From Roseiarcus fermentans (GTDB lineage: Bacteria > Pseudomonadota > Alphaproteobacteria > Rhizobiales > Beijerinckiaceae), in contig NZ_QNRK01000002.1 in assembly GCF_003315135.1 (NCBI RefSeq), positions 221,113 to 285,112 of the forward strand: a stretch of 64,000 nt of DNA, given 5' to 3'. The position numbers and the translations under genes are program-made. Below the pieces are notes generated by a model. It searched no databases and was not told the origin of the DNA. It worked only from the letters and a program-made list of their open reading frames with translations. Numbering within the stretch: position 1 is the stretch's first letter; each line of letters opens with the position of its first letter. Below are positions 1 to 10,133 of this stretch, piece by piece.

Positions 1-67
1 GTGTCGCCGTCGCTCGGGCCGCCAACCCGAGGCGGCGACCGCCCGTCGGCGCGACAGTCACGCGGGC

Positions 68-106
68 GTCATCGCGAGGAGCGAAGCGACGTGGCGATCC
101 AGGGGG
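68..106 (+). repeat. Partial copy of a dispersed palindromic repeat
   Basis: The stretch GTCATCGCGAGGAGCGAAGC followed by a GATCCAGGG core matches the left end of the longer elements at 10614-10838 and 18697-18894. Only the left part is recognisable here and no complementary right end is seen nearby, so this is a fragment or a short relative. The rest of 1-180 shows no gene that I can support. Confidence 0.6.
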
Positions 107-180
107 GCGGACCAATGTTCGCCGTATGCCGGGCAGCCGCCGCGCTGCAACGTCCGCGCAGGCGGCCCCTCGGCGGCGCG

Positions 181-954
181 CTACCGCTTCGGCGCGACCA
201 GCGCGAACAGCGCGCCCTGCGGGTCGAACGCCTGGACGATCCACTGACCGCCCGGCACCTCCATCGGGCCGTTGGCGATCTGGCCGACCTTGGCCTTGAT
301 CCGCTCGACCGCCGGGTCGAGCGCGTCGACGTTGACGTAGTAGAGCCAGAAGGAAGCGGGCGTCTGCGGCATGCGGGTCATGATCCCGCCCGCCTCGCCC
401 GAACCCGTCTTGAACATGCGGTAGACGCCCATCGGCCCCATGTCCATTTCGCCCGTCTTCGTCCAGCCGAAGAAGCCGCAGTAGAAGTCGAACGCCTTGG
501 CGCCGTCGTCGCAGTGCAGCTCATGCCAGCCGATCGTGCCGGGCGCGCCCTGTGCGGGCGGCGGGGGCGGATTGCCGCCGGCGTCGCGGAACAGCATGAA
601 GGTCCCGCCACAGGGGTCGGCGACGACGGCGAAGCGGCCGACGTCGGGAATGTCGGACGGAGCCTTGAACACCTTGCCGCCGGCTTCCATCAGCTTCGGC
701 AGGGCGAGGTCGACGTTCTCGACCCAGATATAGCCGAGCCAGGCGGGCCGCGCGCCCATCGCCCTCGCGTCGGCCGGAATGGTCATCATGCCGCCGACCG
801 GATGGCCGCCGGCCGAGACGATCTGGTAGGGGAAGTCGGACATGCCGCCGTCCTCGGCGGTCCAGCCGACGACATGGGCATAGAAGTCGACCGCCGCCTT
901 CAGGTCGTCGCCCATGTATTCGTACCAGACGAATTTCCCGATCGGACCGCTCAT
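181..954 (-). CDS. VOC family protein with two glyoxalase/bleomycin-resistance-type domains
   Basis: A 257-residue cytosolic protein built of two vicinal-oxygen-chelate halves (about residues 1-125 and 135-257), the layout of the PhnB/glyoxalase-like proteins common in Actinobacteria and Alphaproteobacteria. The first half opens with GKFVWYEYMGDDLKAAVDFY and the second with a GTIGWHEL strand followed by KAFDFYCGFFGWT, both typical first beta-alpha units. The start is well supported: AGGAGG lies a few bases before the ATG. No substrate can be read from the sequence; relatives include glyoxalase-like and antibiotic-resistance-like proteins. It appears to be monocistronic. Confidence 0.85.
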   Translation of the reverse strand: MSGPIGKFVWYEYMGDDLKAAVDFYAHVVGWTAEDGGMSDFPYQIVSAGGHPVGGMMTIPADARAMGARPAWLGYIWVENVDLALPKLMEAGGKVFKAPSDIPDVGRFAVVADPCGGTFMLFRDAGGNPPPPPAQGAPGTIGWHELHCDDGAKAFDFYCGFFGWTKTGEMDMGPMGVYRMFKTGSGEAGGIMTRMPQTPASFWLYYVNVDALDPAVERIKAKVGQIANGPMEVPGGQWIVQAFDPQGALFALVAPKR

Positions 955-1107
955 GGTTTCCTCCTGAAGCGTTGGCGCGACGAGGCTACTGCGAGGGTGC
1001 GAAAAGATGAAGACGGGCGCGTCGAGTCCTCGCAGCGCAGCCCTCGCGCGCTCGAACGCGCCGGGGGGCGCCGATTCAGAGTGGCGCGCCGGGACAGCGG
1101 GGCCAGC

Positions 1108-1350
1108 TCAGGCGGCCTCGTCCGTCCGCGCGCGAACGTAGGCCCGCTCGCCGGTTCGGGCGCAGAACCAGACCTCGACGCCTTCGCCCGACCCCGGATC
1201 GACGAAGCGTTCGCCGGTGAACGTCCAGTCCCGACCCGGCGGCGCATCCAGCGGCCGGCGCTTGTAGCCGCCCGACCGGAACAGGAGCCAGATCAGAAAC
1301 AGCGCTGCGGGAACGCCGATCCAGACCGCCACGACGACGGCGCCGGTCAC
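1108..1350 (-). CDS. Small membrane-anchored protein coupled to YbjQ
   Basis: An 80-residue protein starting with GTG. One hydrophobic segment (about residues 3-25, AVVVAVWIGVPAALFLIWLL) is followed by a soluble tail of about 55 residues containing RDWTFTGERFVDP. Its GTG overlaps the TGA of the upstream ybjQ-like gene as GTGA, so the two are probably translationally coupled. I recognise no family. The overlap and the single N-terminal membrane segment are the reasons for choosing this start over longer in-frame alternatives, which run antisense through ybjQ. Confidence 0.6.
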   Translation of the reverse strand: MTGAVVVAVWIGVPAALFLIWLLFRSGGYKRRPLDAPPGRDWTFTGERFVDPGSGEGVEVWFCARTGERAYVRARTDEAA

Positions 1351-1670
1351 GACGCCGGTTCGATCACGGCGGCCGTGCCGTAGGCGACGATTTCGCTCAT
1401 CGTATTGCCGAGCTCGGCGCTGTCGTAGCGCATCATCAGAACGGCGTTCGCCCCCATGGTCGTGGCGTTCTGCACCAGCCGGTCGAGGGCGTGACGGCGC
1501 GCCTCCTCGAGAAGCTGGGTGTATTCGTGGATCTCGCCGCCGACGATCGCGCGCAGTCCTGCGACAAAATTGCCGCCGAGGCCGCGGCTGCGGACGACGA
1601 CGCCGAAACACTGCCCGAGGGTTTTCACCGTGCGATGGCCGGCGATATTTTCCGTGGTTGCGACGATCAT
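1347..1670 (-). CDS. ybjQ: YbjQ/UPF0145 family protein
   Basis: A 107-residue protein that fits the YbjQ (DUF74, putative heavy-metal-binding) family over its full length. Landmarks are the N-terminal TTENIAGH, the central RSRGLGGNFVAGLR with VGGEIHEYTQLLEEAR, and the C-terminal GANAVLMMRYDSAEL then MSEIVAYGTAAVI. The family forms homopentamers; the biochemical role is unsettled. It is followed without a gap by a small membrane-protein gene that it overlaps by four bases. Nothing in the sequence indicates regulation. Confidence 0.9.
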   Translation of the reverse strand: MIVATTENIAGHRTVKTLGQCFGVVVRSRGLGGNFVAGLRAIVGGEIHEYTQLLEEARRHALDRLVQNATTMGANAVLMMRYDSAELGNTMSEIVAYGTAAVIEPAS

Positions 1671-1810
1671 GGACGACCCCTGAGGTTCGCGCGCCCGCCG
1701 ACGCGGCGCGTTTGCGCGAGCCTATCGCGAATTCAACCGAACATGCCAGAACCGGGAAATCGCGCCGCGCGCCGCGCTCTGAATCCGGACATGCGGCCAC
1801 AGAGGGCGCT

Positions 1811-1831
1811 ATATGACTACATCAGTCATAT
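1811..1831. promoter_or_regulatory. Palindromic operator of the Phd/VapC-type module
   Basis: ATATGAC-N7-GTCATAT is a perfect inverted repeat with 7-bp arms lying 12 bp upstream of the antitoxin ATG. Antitoxins of this type autorepress by binding such palindromes, so this is the likely operator; it overlaps a TATATG that could be the -10 element. A GGGGA ribosome-binding site follows at 1834-1838. Confidence 0.6.
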
Positions 1832-1843
1832 GCTGGGGAACCC

Positions 1844-2086
1844 ATGCGCGAAATCCAGCTCAAGGACGCCAAGGCGAACCTGTCCGCGGTGGTCGACGAC
1901 GCGGTCCGCGGCGAGGAATTCGTCATCACCCGCCACGGCCATAAGGAGGCGGTCGTCGTCTCGTGGGAGACATGGCGGAAACTGTCCAACGTTCCGAGTT
2001 TTGGCCGCTTTCTGGCGGCCGCGCCGCTCGACGACGCAGACCTTGCGGAGCGTGACGAGACGCCGCTGCGCGACCCCGGCCTGTGA
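1844..2086 (+). CDS. Type II antitoxin, Phd/YefM family
   Basis: An 80-residue antitoxin. Residues 1-55 are the Phd/YefM DNA-binding fold, with LKDAKANLSAVVDDAVRGEE and then FVITRHGHKEAVVVS. The acidic C-terminal tail (about residues 60-80, rich in Asp and Glu) would be the toxin-neutralising segment. The toxin gene starts inside its stop codon (GTGA overlap at 2083-2086), the usual antitoxin-first coupled order. A palindrome at 1811-1831 is the probable autoregulatory operator. The family assignment is firm; cognate pairing is inferred from the overlap. Confidence 0.9.
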   Translation: MREIQLKDAKANLSAVVDDAVRGEEFVITRHGHKEAVVVSWETWRKLSNVPSFGRFLAAAPLDDADLAERDETPLRDPGL

Positions 2087-2523
2087 AGCACCTTGTCGAC
2101 ACGAACGTCATCTCGGCGCTCGCGCCGACCAGGGCCGAGCGGCCGGCGGCGCTGATCGACTGGCTGGATCGCCGCTCGGACGATCTGTTCGTGTCGGTGG
2201 TCACGGCCGCGGAAATCCGCGCCGGCGTCGCCAAGTCGGCGCGCGAAGGCGCGAAGCGCAAAGCGGAGGCGCTCGCCTCCTGGTGGGACGCCGTCGAGCA
2301 CCTTTACGGCGACCGCATTTTGCCGCTCGATCTCAGGGCCGCGACCATCGCGGGCGCGTTGTCGGACCGGGCGGCGGCGAAAGGACACGCGCCCGGCTTC
2401 GCCGACATCGCGATCGCGCCCATCGCCGAGGCGAACGCGCTCGTGCTGCTGACCAGGAACATGCGCGGCTTCGAAGGGGTCTGCGACCGGGTGGTCGATC
2501 CGTTCGAGGCGACGCCGAGGTGA
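2083..2523 (+). CDS. PIN-domain RNase toxin, FitB/VapC type
   Basis: A 146-residue PIN-domain ribonuclease. The acidic metal-binding residues are visible: D6 in LVDTNVIS, E44 in TAAEIRAG and D108 in GFADIAIA, with T124-R-N at the last strand as in FitB. Family members cleave RNA, often tRNA, when freed from the antitoxin. It starts with GTG overlapping the antitoxin stop codon by four bases. Length and motifs are complete, so the toxin looks intact. The precise RNA target cannot be predicted. Confidence 0.92.
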   Translation: MKHLVDTNVISALAPTRAERPAALIDWLDRRSDDLFVSVVTAAEIRAGVAKSAREGAKRKAEALASWWDAVEHLYGDRILPLDLRAATIAGALSDRAAAKGHAPGFADIAIAPIAEANALVLLTRNMRGFEGVCDRVVDPFEATPR

Positions 2524-2611
2524 AGAGGCGGCAGGCGTATGCCGTTTTCACAGGCGGCAGGGCTGATTCGACCGCTGCCGAAAGGGGGACGTTGGCGCGA
2601 GTTCGTCGCTT

Positions 2612-2965
2612 TCAGGGATATTCTTCCAACTGCGCCTCGATCGCCAACACTGCGGCCTTCAGCGGCGGCAAGTGATCTTGCACGACATTCCAGATCAGAG
2701 AATCCGAAACTCTATGGTACTCGTGTCGAAGGATGTTGCCGATCCCCGTGATTTGCGCCCAAGGAATGTCCGGCTGACTCGACTGGAGCTCCGGCGGAAT
2801 GCGCCTCGCAGCCTCGGACACAATTTCGACGCCGCGCTGGACGCCATGACGCAGGAGCCAATCCGCGCGAAATTCATCGAGCGTCTTTCCCCGCGTCGCG
2901 GTCTCGATGCCGTCGATCGCTTCGAGAATCGCGCGAAGGGCTGGACGAACAAGCCGCTCCGTCAA
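2612..2965 (-). CDS. HepT-like HEPN toxin (DUF86)
   Basis: A 117-residue, mostly helical HEPN protein of the DUF86/HepT family, partner of MntA-type nucleotidyltransferases. The C-terminal catalytic region reads IGNILRHEYHRV: the H-x-Y part is present at H81-E-Y83. The arginine usually five to six residues before the histidine is absent; R80 sits directly before it, as in the subfamily with this IGNxLRHEY wording. Characterised HepT proteins are RNases whose Tyr is AMPylated by MntA. The gene starts within the end of the nucleotidyltransferase gene (4-bp overlap), giving the order antitoxin then toxin. Confidence 0.85.
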   Translation of the reverse strand: MTERLVRPALRAILEAIDGIETATRGKTLDEFRADWLLRHGVQRGVEIVSEAARRIPPELQSSQPDIPWAQITGIGNILRHEYHRVSDSLIWNVVQDHLPPLKAAVLAIEAQLEEYP

Positions 2966-3258
2966 AAGACGCGCTCGGCGGAGGCCTCGATCCGCGCCCG
3001 AAGCAGCGGGTCGAGACTGTCTCGCGTCGTCAGGTCGACCGGAACGCCCAGCCGGCGCTCGAGCAACTGCTTGATCCCGACGAGATCGACAAGCGAGAAG
3101 CGGCTCAACTCATCGTAGTCAATGAAGAGATCGATGTCGCTTTCGTCGGCCGCCTCGTCGCGAGCGGTCGACCCGAACAGATAGAGAGCCTTGGCCCCGA
3201 GCGCCTTCGCGGCTTCGGCCTCGCTGCGGATTGCGGTGATCGCGTCTTCTCTGTTCAC
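2962..3258 (-). CDS. MntA-like minimal nucleotidyltransferase antitoxin
   Basis: A 98-residue minimal nucleotidyltransferase. The signature GSX10DXD is exact: G29-S30, then D41 and D43 in SDIDLFID, followed by a third acidic position near D47/D49. Characterised MntA proteins neutralise HepT by transferring AMP to its catalytic-site tyrosine. The start is GTG (3256-3258) with only a weak Shine-Dalgarno. It overlaps the downstream hepT-like gene by four bases, so the pair is one operon on the minus strand, pointing toward the VapC module. Confidence 0.88.
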   Translation of the reverse strand: MNREDAITAIRSEAEAAKALGAKALYLFGSTARDEAADESDIDLFIDYDELSRFSLVDLVGIKQLLERRLGVPVDLTTRDSLDPLLRARIEASAERVF

Positions 3259-3361
3259 GTTCCGACTCTACACCGGGCCTTTGTCGTCCGCCATCGCCCG
3301 CAGGCGCTGGTTGGCCGCCAAGGTGGGTGACGAGCGGCGGCGCCACCGCAGGACCCTCATG

Positions 3362-3437
3362 CCTCAAGTCTGTCGAAGGATGCTCCAGCGGGAGGGACCG
3401 TCCCTGCGCCCTGGAGAGTCCCTCGACAGGCTCGAGG
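3362..3437. repeat. Imperfect inverted repeat (dispersed palindromic element type)
   Basis: Two 27-bp arms (3362-3388 and 3411-3437) are reverse complements at about 22 positions; the left arm begins CCTCAAGTCTGTCGAAGGA and the right arm ends CCCTCGACAGGCTCGAGG. The 22-bp loop holds a second small palindrome, AGGGACCGTCCCT. The wording resembles the short CTGTCGA-containing palindromes scattered between genes in many Alphaproteobacteria. It lies in a gene-poor stretch full of relics. Confidence 0.6.
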
Positions 3438-3459
3438 TGCGAGGTCGAGGGCTTGGCGG

Positions 3460-3540
3460 TCACGGGCGGTCCGCGTCAACAGTCGGTGGCGCATCGTGTT
3501 CCGCCTCGACGACGGCGACGCCTTCGAGGTCGAGATCGTC
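3460..3540 (+). pseudogene. Relic of a HigB/RelE-type toxin C-terminus
   Basis: One frame over about 81 bases reads AVRVNSRWRIVFRL and then DDGDAFEVEIV. This closely fits the C-terminal strands of HigB-type toxins, where R-x-N-x-x-WRI-x-F-R-x-x-DGDA-x-x-VEIVDYH is characteristic. The normal DYH ending is missing: the sequence changes to a brnT-like segment right after VEIV. No upstream part of the toxin and no HigA partner are present. It is a fragment and probably not expressed. Confidence 0.6.
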
Positions 3541-3550
3541 GCCTCGGTCG

Positions 3551-3626
3551 GTCGATTTCGACGCCGACGAGGATGCGGCCCTTTCGCACAAGGCACGCCG
3601 TCTCGCTCGCATTCGGCGCCCATGTC
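3551..3626 (+). pseudogene. Frameshifted fragment of a brnT-like toxin gene
   Basis: Translation gives VDFDADEDAALSHK, then after a one-base insertion (AAGGCAC where the intact gene at 4278 has AAGCAC) HAVSLAFGAHV. This matches residues 3-27 of the intact BrnT (VEFDADKDAANLTK, KHGVSLAYGAHV). Similarity ends after GAHV, so about two thirds of the gene is missing. It abuts the HigB relic at 3460-3540, as if two dying toxin genes had been joined by a deletion. Confidence 0.7.
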
Positions 3627-3739
3627 CACTACCCGTCGCCCGATCAGCGTGTCACAATGAAGCCTAGTCTCGCCGCCTCGCGCCGATCGGTGGACGCCGT
3701 GTCGGGCCCGTGCGCCGAGCAAGAGCGGTTGGCGAGGGC

Positions 3740-3931
3740 ATGTCGGGATCGGGCGAATTCACGACTTGGGTCGTCTTGGCATTCGCCGCGATCGTGGCGG
3801 GACTATGCTGGATCGTCTCGTCCTCGCCTTTGGTCCTGATCCCGGCGGCGATCGCGGGCGGCTATCTCGGCTATCGGGCCGAACGCGCCGGCCGGCGCTA
3901 TCTCGCCCGCCGATTGGCGGGACGACCCTGA
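3740..3931 (+). CDS. Small hypothetical membrane protein
   Basis: A 63-residue reading frame with two hydrophobic stretches (about residues 9-24, WVVLAFAAIVAGLCWI, and 26-40, SPLVLIPAAIAGGYL) and a basic C-terminus ending RRYLARRLAGRP, as expected for a small two-pass inner-membrane protein with a cytosolic tail. I recognise no family. A GTG 30 bp upstream in frame is an alternative start; the ATG has a GGCGAGGG very close before it. It stands alone between relics, so it could be a chance frame. Confidence 0.45.
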   Translation: MSGSGEFTTWVVLAFAAIVAGLCWIVSSSPLVLIPAAIAGGYLGYRAERAGRRYLARRLAGRP

Positions 3932-3937
3932 CCTTTT

Positions 3938-4162
3938 CTACTCCGCCGCGTTTCTGCTCGCCTTCCCCTTCCGCGCCAGCACCGGCTTCAGATACGCCCC
4001 GATGTAGCTGCGCGGATTGCGCGCGATCTGCTCGGCGTGCCCGCCGCCACCACCTCGCCGCCGCCGTCGCCCCCTTCCGGCCCCATGTCGATGATCCAGT
4101 CGGCCGTCTTCACCACTTCCAGATTGTGCTCGATCACGATCATCGCGGCGCCCTGGTCGACC
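3938..4162 (-). pseudogene. Duplicated 3' end of uvrA (non-functional)
   Basis: About 223 bp (3940-4162) repeat the 3' end of the intact uvrA (4877-5100) in the same orientation. It encodes [20 protein letters not shown] and the final [17 protein letters not shown], but a one-base deletion after AAGTP shifts the frame, and several substitutions have accumulated (YIGAYL for YTGAYL, NPRS for NARS). No ATP-binding core is present. The two copies flank the BrnT/XRE module, which suggests the duplication arose with the insertion of that module or by an unequal exchange. Confidence 0.85.
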
Positions 4163-4250
4163 TGCCCGGTCCGCGCCGCGGGCTGGCCGGACGGGCGTGC
4201 CTTCATGCGCCCCGAATTGCTGGACAGGACCGCAAGTCACGCTGGCCTGC

Positions 4251-4269
4251 TATACGGCATTGCCGTATA
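4251..4269 (+). promoter_or_regulatory. Operator/promoter of the BrnT module
   Basis: TATACGGCA-T-TGCCGTATA is a perfect palindrome with 9-bp arms. Its right arm runs into TATACT (4266-4271), a good -10 hexamer only 6 bp before the toxin ATG at 4278. Transcription would then start at or next to the AUG, that is a leaderless message. The XRE-type partner is the natural candidate repressor. The -35 region is poor. Confidence 0.6.
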
Positions 4270-4277
4270 CTCCATTC

Positions 4278-4553
4278 ATGCAGGTGGAGTTCGACGCCGA
4301 CAAGGATGCGGCCAATCTCACAAAGCACGGCGTCTCGCTCGCATACGGCGCCCATGTCCTCGCCGACGCCCATCGGCTCGACCTCCTCGACGTTCGGTTT
4401 GATTACGGCGAGGAACGCTTCATTTGCTACGGTTCTGTCGAAGGCCGAATTTGGGTTTGCGTGTTCACCATGCGCGGTGAGATGCGCCGTCTCATCAGCG
4501 TGAGGAAAGCCAATGACCGAGAAACGCGACGATATCACGAAACCCCGAGGTGA
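4278..4553 (+). CDS. brnT: BrnT family RNase toxin
   Basis: A 91-residue BrnT-type toxin (RelE-like fold). The N-terminal VEFDADKDAANLTKHGVSL, central FICYGSVEGRIWVCVFTMRG and C-terminal ISVRKANDRETRRYHE are the family landmarks; the conserved Arg and His residues at the end are all present. BrnT cleaves RNA and is normally neutralised by BrnA, a ribbon-helix-helix protein. Here the overlapping second gene encodes a helix-turn-helix protein instead. No Shine-Dalgarno is seen; the probable promoter implies a leaderless transcript. The toxin gene comes first, as in brnTA. Confidence 0.9.
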   Translation: MQVEFDADKDAANLTKHGVSLAYGAHVLADAHRLDLLDVRFDYGEERFICYGSVEGRIWVCVFTMRGEMRRLISVRKANDRETRRYHETPR

Positions 4554-4803
4554 AGCGGACGCCGACGCGCCGTTGACCGACGATGAATTCGACCGGGGAT
4601 ACGGGGCCACTCTGGCGCGCCGGGCGCGCGCGGCCACCGGCCTGTCGCAGGTCGCCTTCGCCGCGCGCTACGGCATTCCGGCCGCGTCGTTGCGCGAGTG
4701 GGAACAGGGCCGTCGGGCGCCGGACGCCGCGACGCAGAGCTATCTGCGGGTCATCGCCCGCATGCCGGAAGCCGTCGCCAAGGCGCTGCACGACGCGGCC
4801 TGA
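4513..4803 (+). CDS. XRE/HigA-like helix-turn-helix antitoxin paired with BrnT
   Basis: A 96-residue protein: an acidic N-terminal tail of about 30 residues (DADAPLTDDEFDRGYG) followed by an XRE helix-turn-helix (about residues 43-82), with LSQVAFAARYGI, the recognition helix ASLREWEQGRRAP and TQSYLRVIARMPEAV. It overlaps brnT by 41 bp in another frame, a strong sign of a toxin-antitoxin pair. The partner type differs from the classical ribbon-helix-helix BrnA and resembles NadS/HigA regulators. It probably binds the palindrome at 4251-4269. Confidence 0.85.
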   Translation: MTEKRDDITKPRGEADADAPLTDDEFDRGYGATLARRARAATGLSQVAFAARYGIPAASLREWEQGRRAPDAATQSYLRVIARMPEAVAKALHDAA

Positions 4804-4874
4804 GTCCTGCATGGCCGCGCCGCCGCCCTCATCCAGCGCTTCGCGCCGCCTTCTCCGGCGAGCGGGCGAAGGGC

Positions 4875-7826
<2,952 letters not shown>

Positions 7827-7894
7827 GGGTCCTCGACCGAAACGCTCGAGCCTCGAGCGGGAATCGCGCTTGCGCGCGTCTGTCGCCGATGCTA

Positions 7895-7909
7895 GAACAA
7901 AAGTAGAAC
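7895..7909 (-). promoter_or_regulatory. LexA (SOS) box between uvrA and ssb
   Basis: On the minus strand the sequence is GTTC-TACTTTT-GTTC, an exact match to the alphaproteobacterial LexA consensus GTTC-N7-GTTC. It lies 69 bp upstream of the uvrA ATG and 285 bp upstream of the ssb ATG. Control of uvrA is the safest reading; control of ssb is possible by analogy with other bacteria in which the two genes diverge. Confidence 0.8.
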
Positions 7910-8193
7910 AAGGGGAAGGCGATCCGCCCCGGCTCACGCTTAAATAGGCGCGGCGGCGCGCTTTCCCAAGCGGCAGCCGCCCGCGTTTGTGGACAAGTGG
8001 CGTTCGAGCGCGTTTCCAACGCGTCGCTCCCGGCGCCTATGCGCTATGGAAGGCCGAGCGCGCGGCGCGCGAACCGCGCCGCCTCCGGCCGCGCCCAGAG
8101 GCGGCGGCGGCGACCCCGCCCTGCAAGGCGATGTTTTGACTGCGCTCGGAGCGCGGCGGGCGCGGGCGACCGCGCCATTTCGAGGAGGTCCCC

Positions 8194-8709
8194 ATGGCGG
8201 GCAGCGTCAACAAGGTCATTCTGGTCGGAAATCTGGGCAAGGACCCCGAGGTGCGCCGGCTCAATTCCGGCGATCCGGTGGTGAGCTTTTCGCTGGCGAC
8301 GTCGGAGAGCTGGCGGGACAAGACCAGCGGCGAGCGCAAGGAGCGCACCGAGTGGCACAACATCGTGATCTTCAACGAGAATCTCGGCAAGATCGCAGAG
8401 CAGTACTGCAAGAAGGGCGCCAAGGTCTATATCGAGGGGCAGCTCCAGACGCGCAAGTGGCAGGACCAGAACGGCGCCGATCGCTACACCACCGAGATCG
8501 TGCTGACGAAGTTCCGCGGCGAACTGACGCTGCTCGACTCGCGCAGCGGCGGCGGCGAGCGCGACAGCTTCCCGGAGGAAGGCGGCGGCGCGCGGCCGAG
8601 CTTCAACCGCGCCTCGTCCGGCGGCGATCGCCGGCCGGCCCTGTCGTCCGGCGGCGGCGGGGGCGGCGGGACGAGTTCGGGACCGATCGACGACGAGATC
8701 CCGTTCTAG
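8194..8709 (+). CDS. ssb: Single-stranded DNA-binding protein
   Basis: A 171-residue SSB. Residues 1-112 are the OB fold, with [57 protein letters not shown] and the YTTEIVL strand. A Gly/Arg/Ser-rich disordered linker (about 118-163) leads to the acidic tip DDEIPF, which binds partner proteins of replication and repair. GAGG precedes the ATG. It is followed by a clear hairpin terminator at 8747-8770 and diverges from uvrA. Confidence 0.97.
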   Translation: MAGSVNKVILVGNLGKDPEVRRLNSGDPVVSFSLATSESWRDKTSGERKERTEWHNIVIFNENLGKIAEQYCKKGAKVYIEGQLQTRKWQDQNGADRYTTEIVLTKFRGELTLLDSRSGGGERDSFPEEGGGARPSFNRASSGGDRRPALSSGGGGGGGTSSGPIDDEIPF

Positions 8710-8746
8710 TCAACACACTTTCTTTCTGTAACGAGAAATTCCACAA

Positions 8747-8770
8747 GGGCCGCAGACATGCGGCCCCTTT
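8747..8770 (+). terminator. Rho-independent terminator of ssb
   Basis: GGGCCGCA-GACA-TGCGGCCC forms an 8-bp perfect stem with a 4-base loop, followed by CTTT. It lies 38 bp after the ssb stop. The rest of the gap to 9036 shows no gene. Confidence 0.8.
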
Positions 8771-9036
8771 CGCATGACGTTCGCGTCGGCGCGGGCCTGT
8801 GGCGCAACCCGGACGATTTCCCAGCCGAGCGCCGCCACTCGTGACGCAGGCCGCAATCGCCGCGCCAATATCCGCATCCCCCACACGGGCCGGATCGATG
8901 GCGAGGCCTGCCGGCCGATCGCGCATCCTGCCGGCTTCAAGATGACGCAACTGACCTTGACGGAGAAAACGCGCAATACCACCCTCGGCCCAAAGTCAGG
9001 TCGAGACCGTCATCGCCCTGCAATTTTCGACCGAGG

Positions 9037-10029
9037 TCAAAGACATATTCTCGGAGAATTCTCTTCTCCTTCGGCAAGGAATCGCGCGCGATACTCGGTT
9101 GGACTGATCCCGATCCTCTTTCGAAAGTGGTGGCGGAGCGCATGAGGATTGCGGAAGCCCGATGCTTGCGCGATATCTTCCATGCTGGCGCGCTCCAAAC
9201 GAAGCAGCCGTTGGGCGGCGTCGACGCGTTCGCTGACCAGCCAGTCGCCGGGCGTCTGGCCGGTGGCTTCCTCGAAGCGTCTGATAAACGTGCGTAAACT
9301 CATCCGGCAGGTTACGGCCATGCTTTGTACGCTCCAGTCGGCGGCCAGATCGCTGCGAATGGCGTCAAGGAGCGGCGCGATCGCACTGGCCTGGCGTTGC
9401 GCGACGGGCCGCACCAGGAACTGCGCCTGCCCGCCATTGCGGTGCGCCGGCATGACGAGACGCCGCGCCACGGAATTCGCCGCCGCCGGGCCGAAATCCC
9501 GCCGCACCATTTCGATCATGAGGTCGATGCCGGCGGCGCTGCCCGCGGACGTGAAAATGCCGTTGTGCTCGCGGTAGAGCGAGGCGTCGTCGACCTGCAG
9601 ATCAGGGTGACGCGCCCGCAATTTGTCGGCGTAGCGCCAGTGGGTGGTGATCGTCCCGCCGGACAACAGGCCCGTTGACGCCAGAACAAAGGCGCCCGAG
9701 CAGATCGAGGCCAGCCGGGCGCCGCGCTCGTGCGCCTGTCGCAATCGGGCGATCAGCCCATCAGCGACGGCAATGTCCGCGCCCTTCCAGCCGGGAATGA
9801 CGACGATATTCGCCTGATCGATCAGATCGGGACCGCCATCGGCCACGAAAACGAGCCCGCCGTGCGCCCGCATCGGGCCATTGTCCACGGCGCAACTGGC
9901 GAACCTATACCAGTGCGGTCCCATCTCCGGACGGGACAGTCCGAAGATTTCGGCGACGATACCGAATTCGAAGGTGCAAAGCCCATCATAGACCAGGGCG
10001 ACAACGAGCGGGCCTGAAAGGTCTGGCAT
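9037..10029 (-). CDS. ftrA: FtrA/GlxA-type transcriptional regulator (DJ-1/PfpI + AraC)
   Basis: A 330-residue regulator. Residues 1-185 form a DJ-1/PfpI glutamine-amidotransferase-like domain (ALVYDGLCTFEFGIVAEIFG, RLASICSGAFVLASTGLL), and the C-terminal 100 residues are an AraC/XylS DNA-binding domain with two helix-turn-helix motifs (TCRMSLRTFIRRFEEATGQT and ASMEDIAQASGFRNPHALRHHFRKR). The pattern is that of FtrA regulators. It is divergent from a rhodanese gene 104 bp away, an arrangement often seen for ftrA, and probably regulates it. The start at MPDLSGPLVV is preferred over an ATG 33 bp upstream because of AAGG at suitable spacing. Confidence 0.85.
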   Translation of the reverse strand: MPDLSGPLVVALVYDGLCTFEFGIVAEIFGLSRPEMGPHWYRFASCAVDNGPMRAHGGLVFVADGGPDLIDQANIVVIPGWKGADIAVADGLIARLRQAHERGARLASICSGAFVLASTGLLSGGTITTHWRYADKLRARHPDLQVDDASLYREHNGIFTSAGSAAGIDLMIEMVRRDFGPAAANSVARRLVMPAHRNGGQAQFLVRPVAQRQASAIAPLLDAIRSDLAADWSVQSMAVTCRMSLRTFIRRFEEATGQTPGDWLVSERVDAAQRLLRLERASMEDIAQASGFRNPHALRHHFRKRIGISPTEYRARFLAEGEENSPRICL

Positions 10030-10133
10030 CAAGAGGCCTTGAGAGGGTTGGCATGATATCAACGGATACTGTCATTCACGCCAATTGAACAGACCTTCCG
10101 GACCGGCCATGTTGAGCGCGAAAGGAGATCAAC

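Noticed and set aside
3362-3437. Rho-independent terminator
   Set aside because: The long imperfect arms and inner palindrome lie away from any gene end and have no T-run; a dispersed palindromic repeat fits better.
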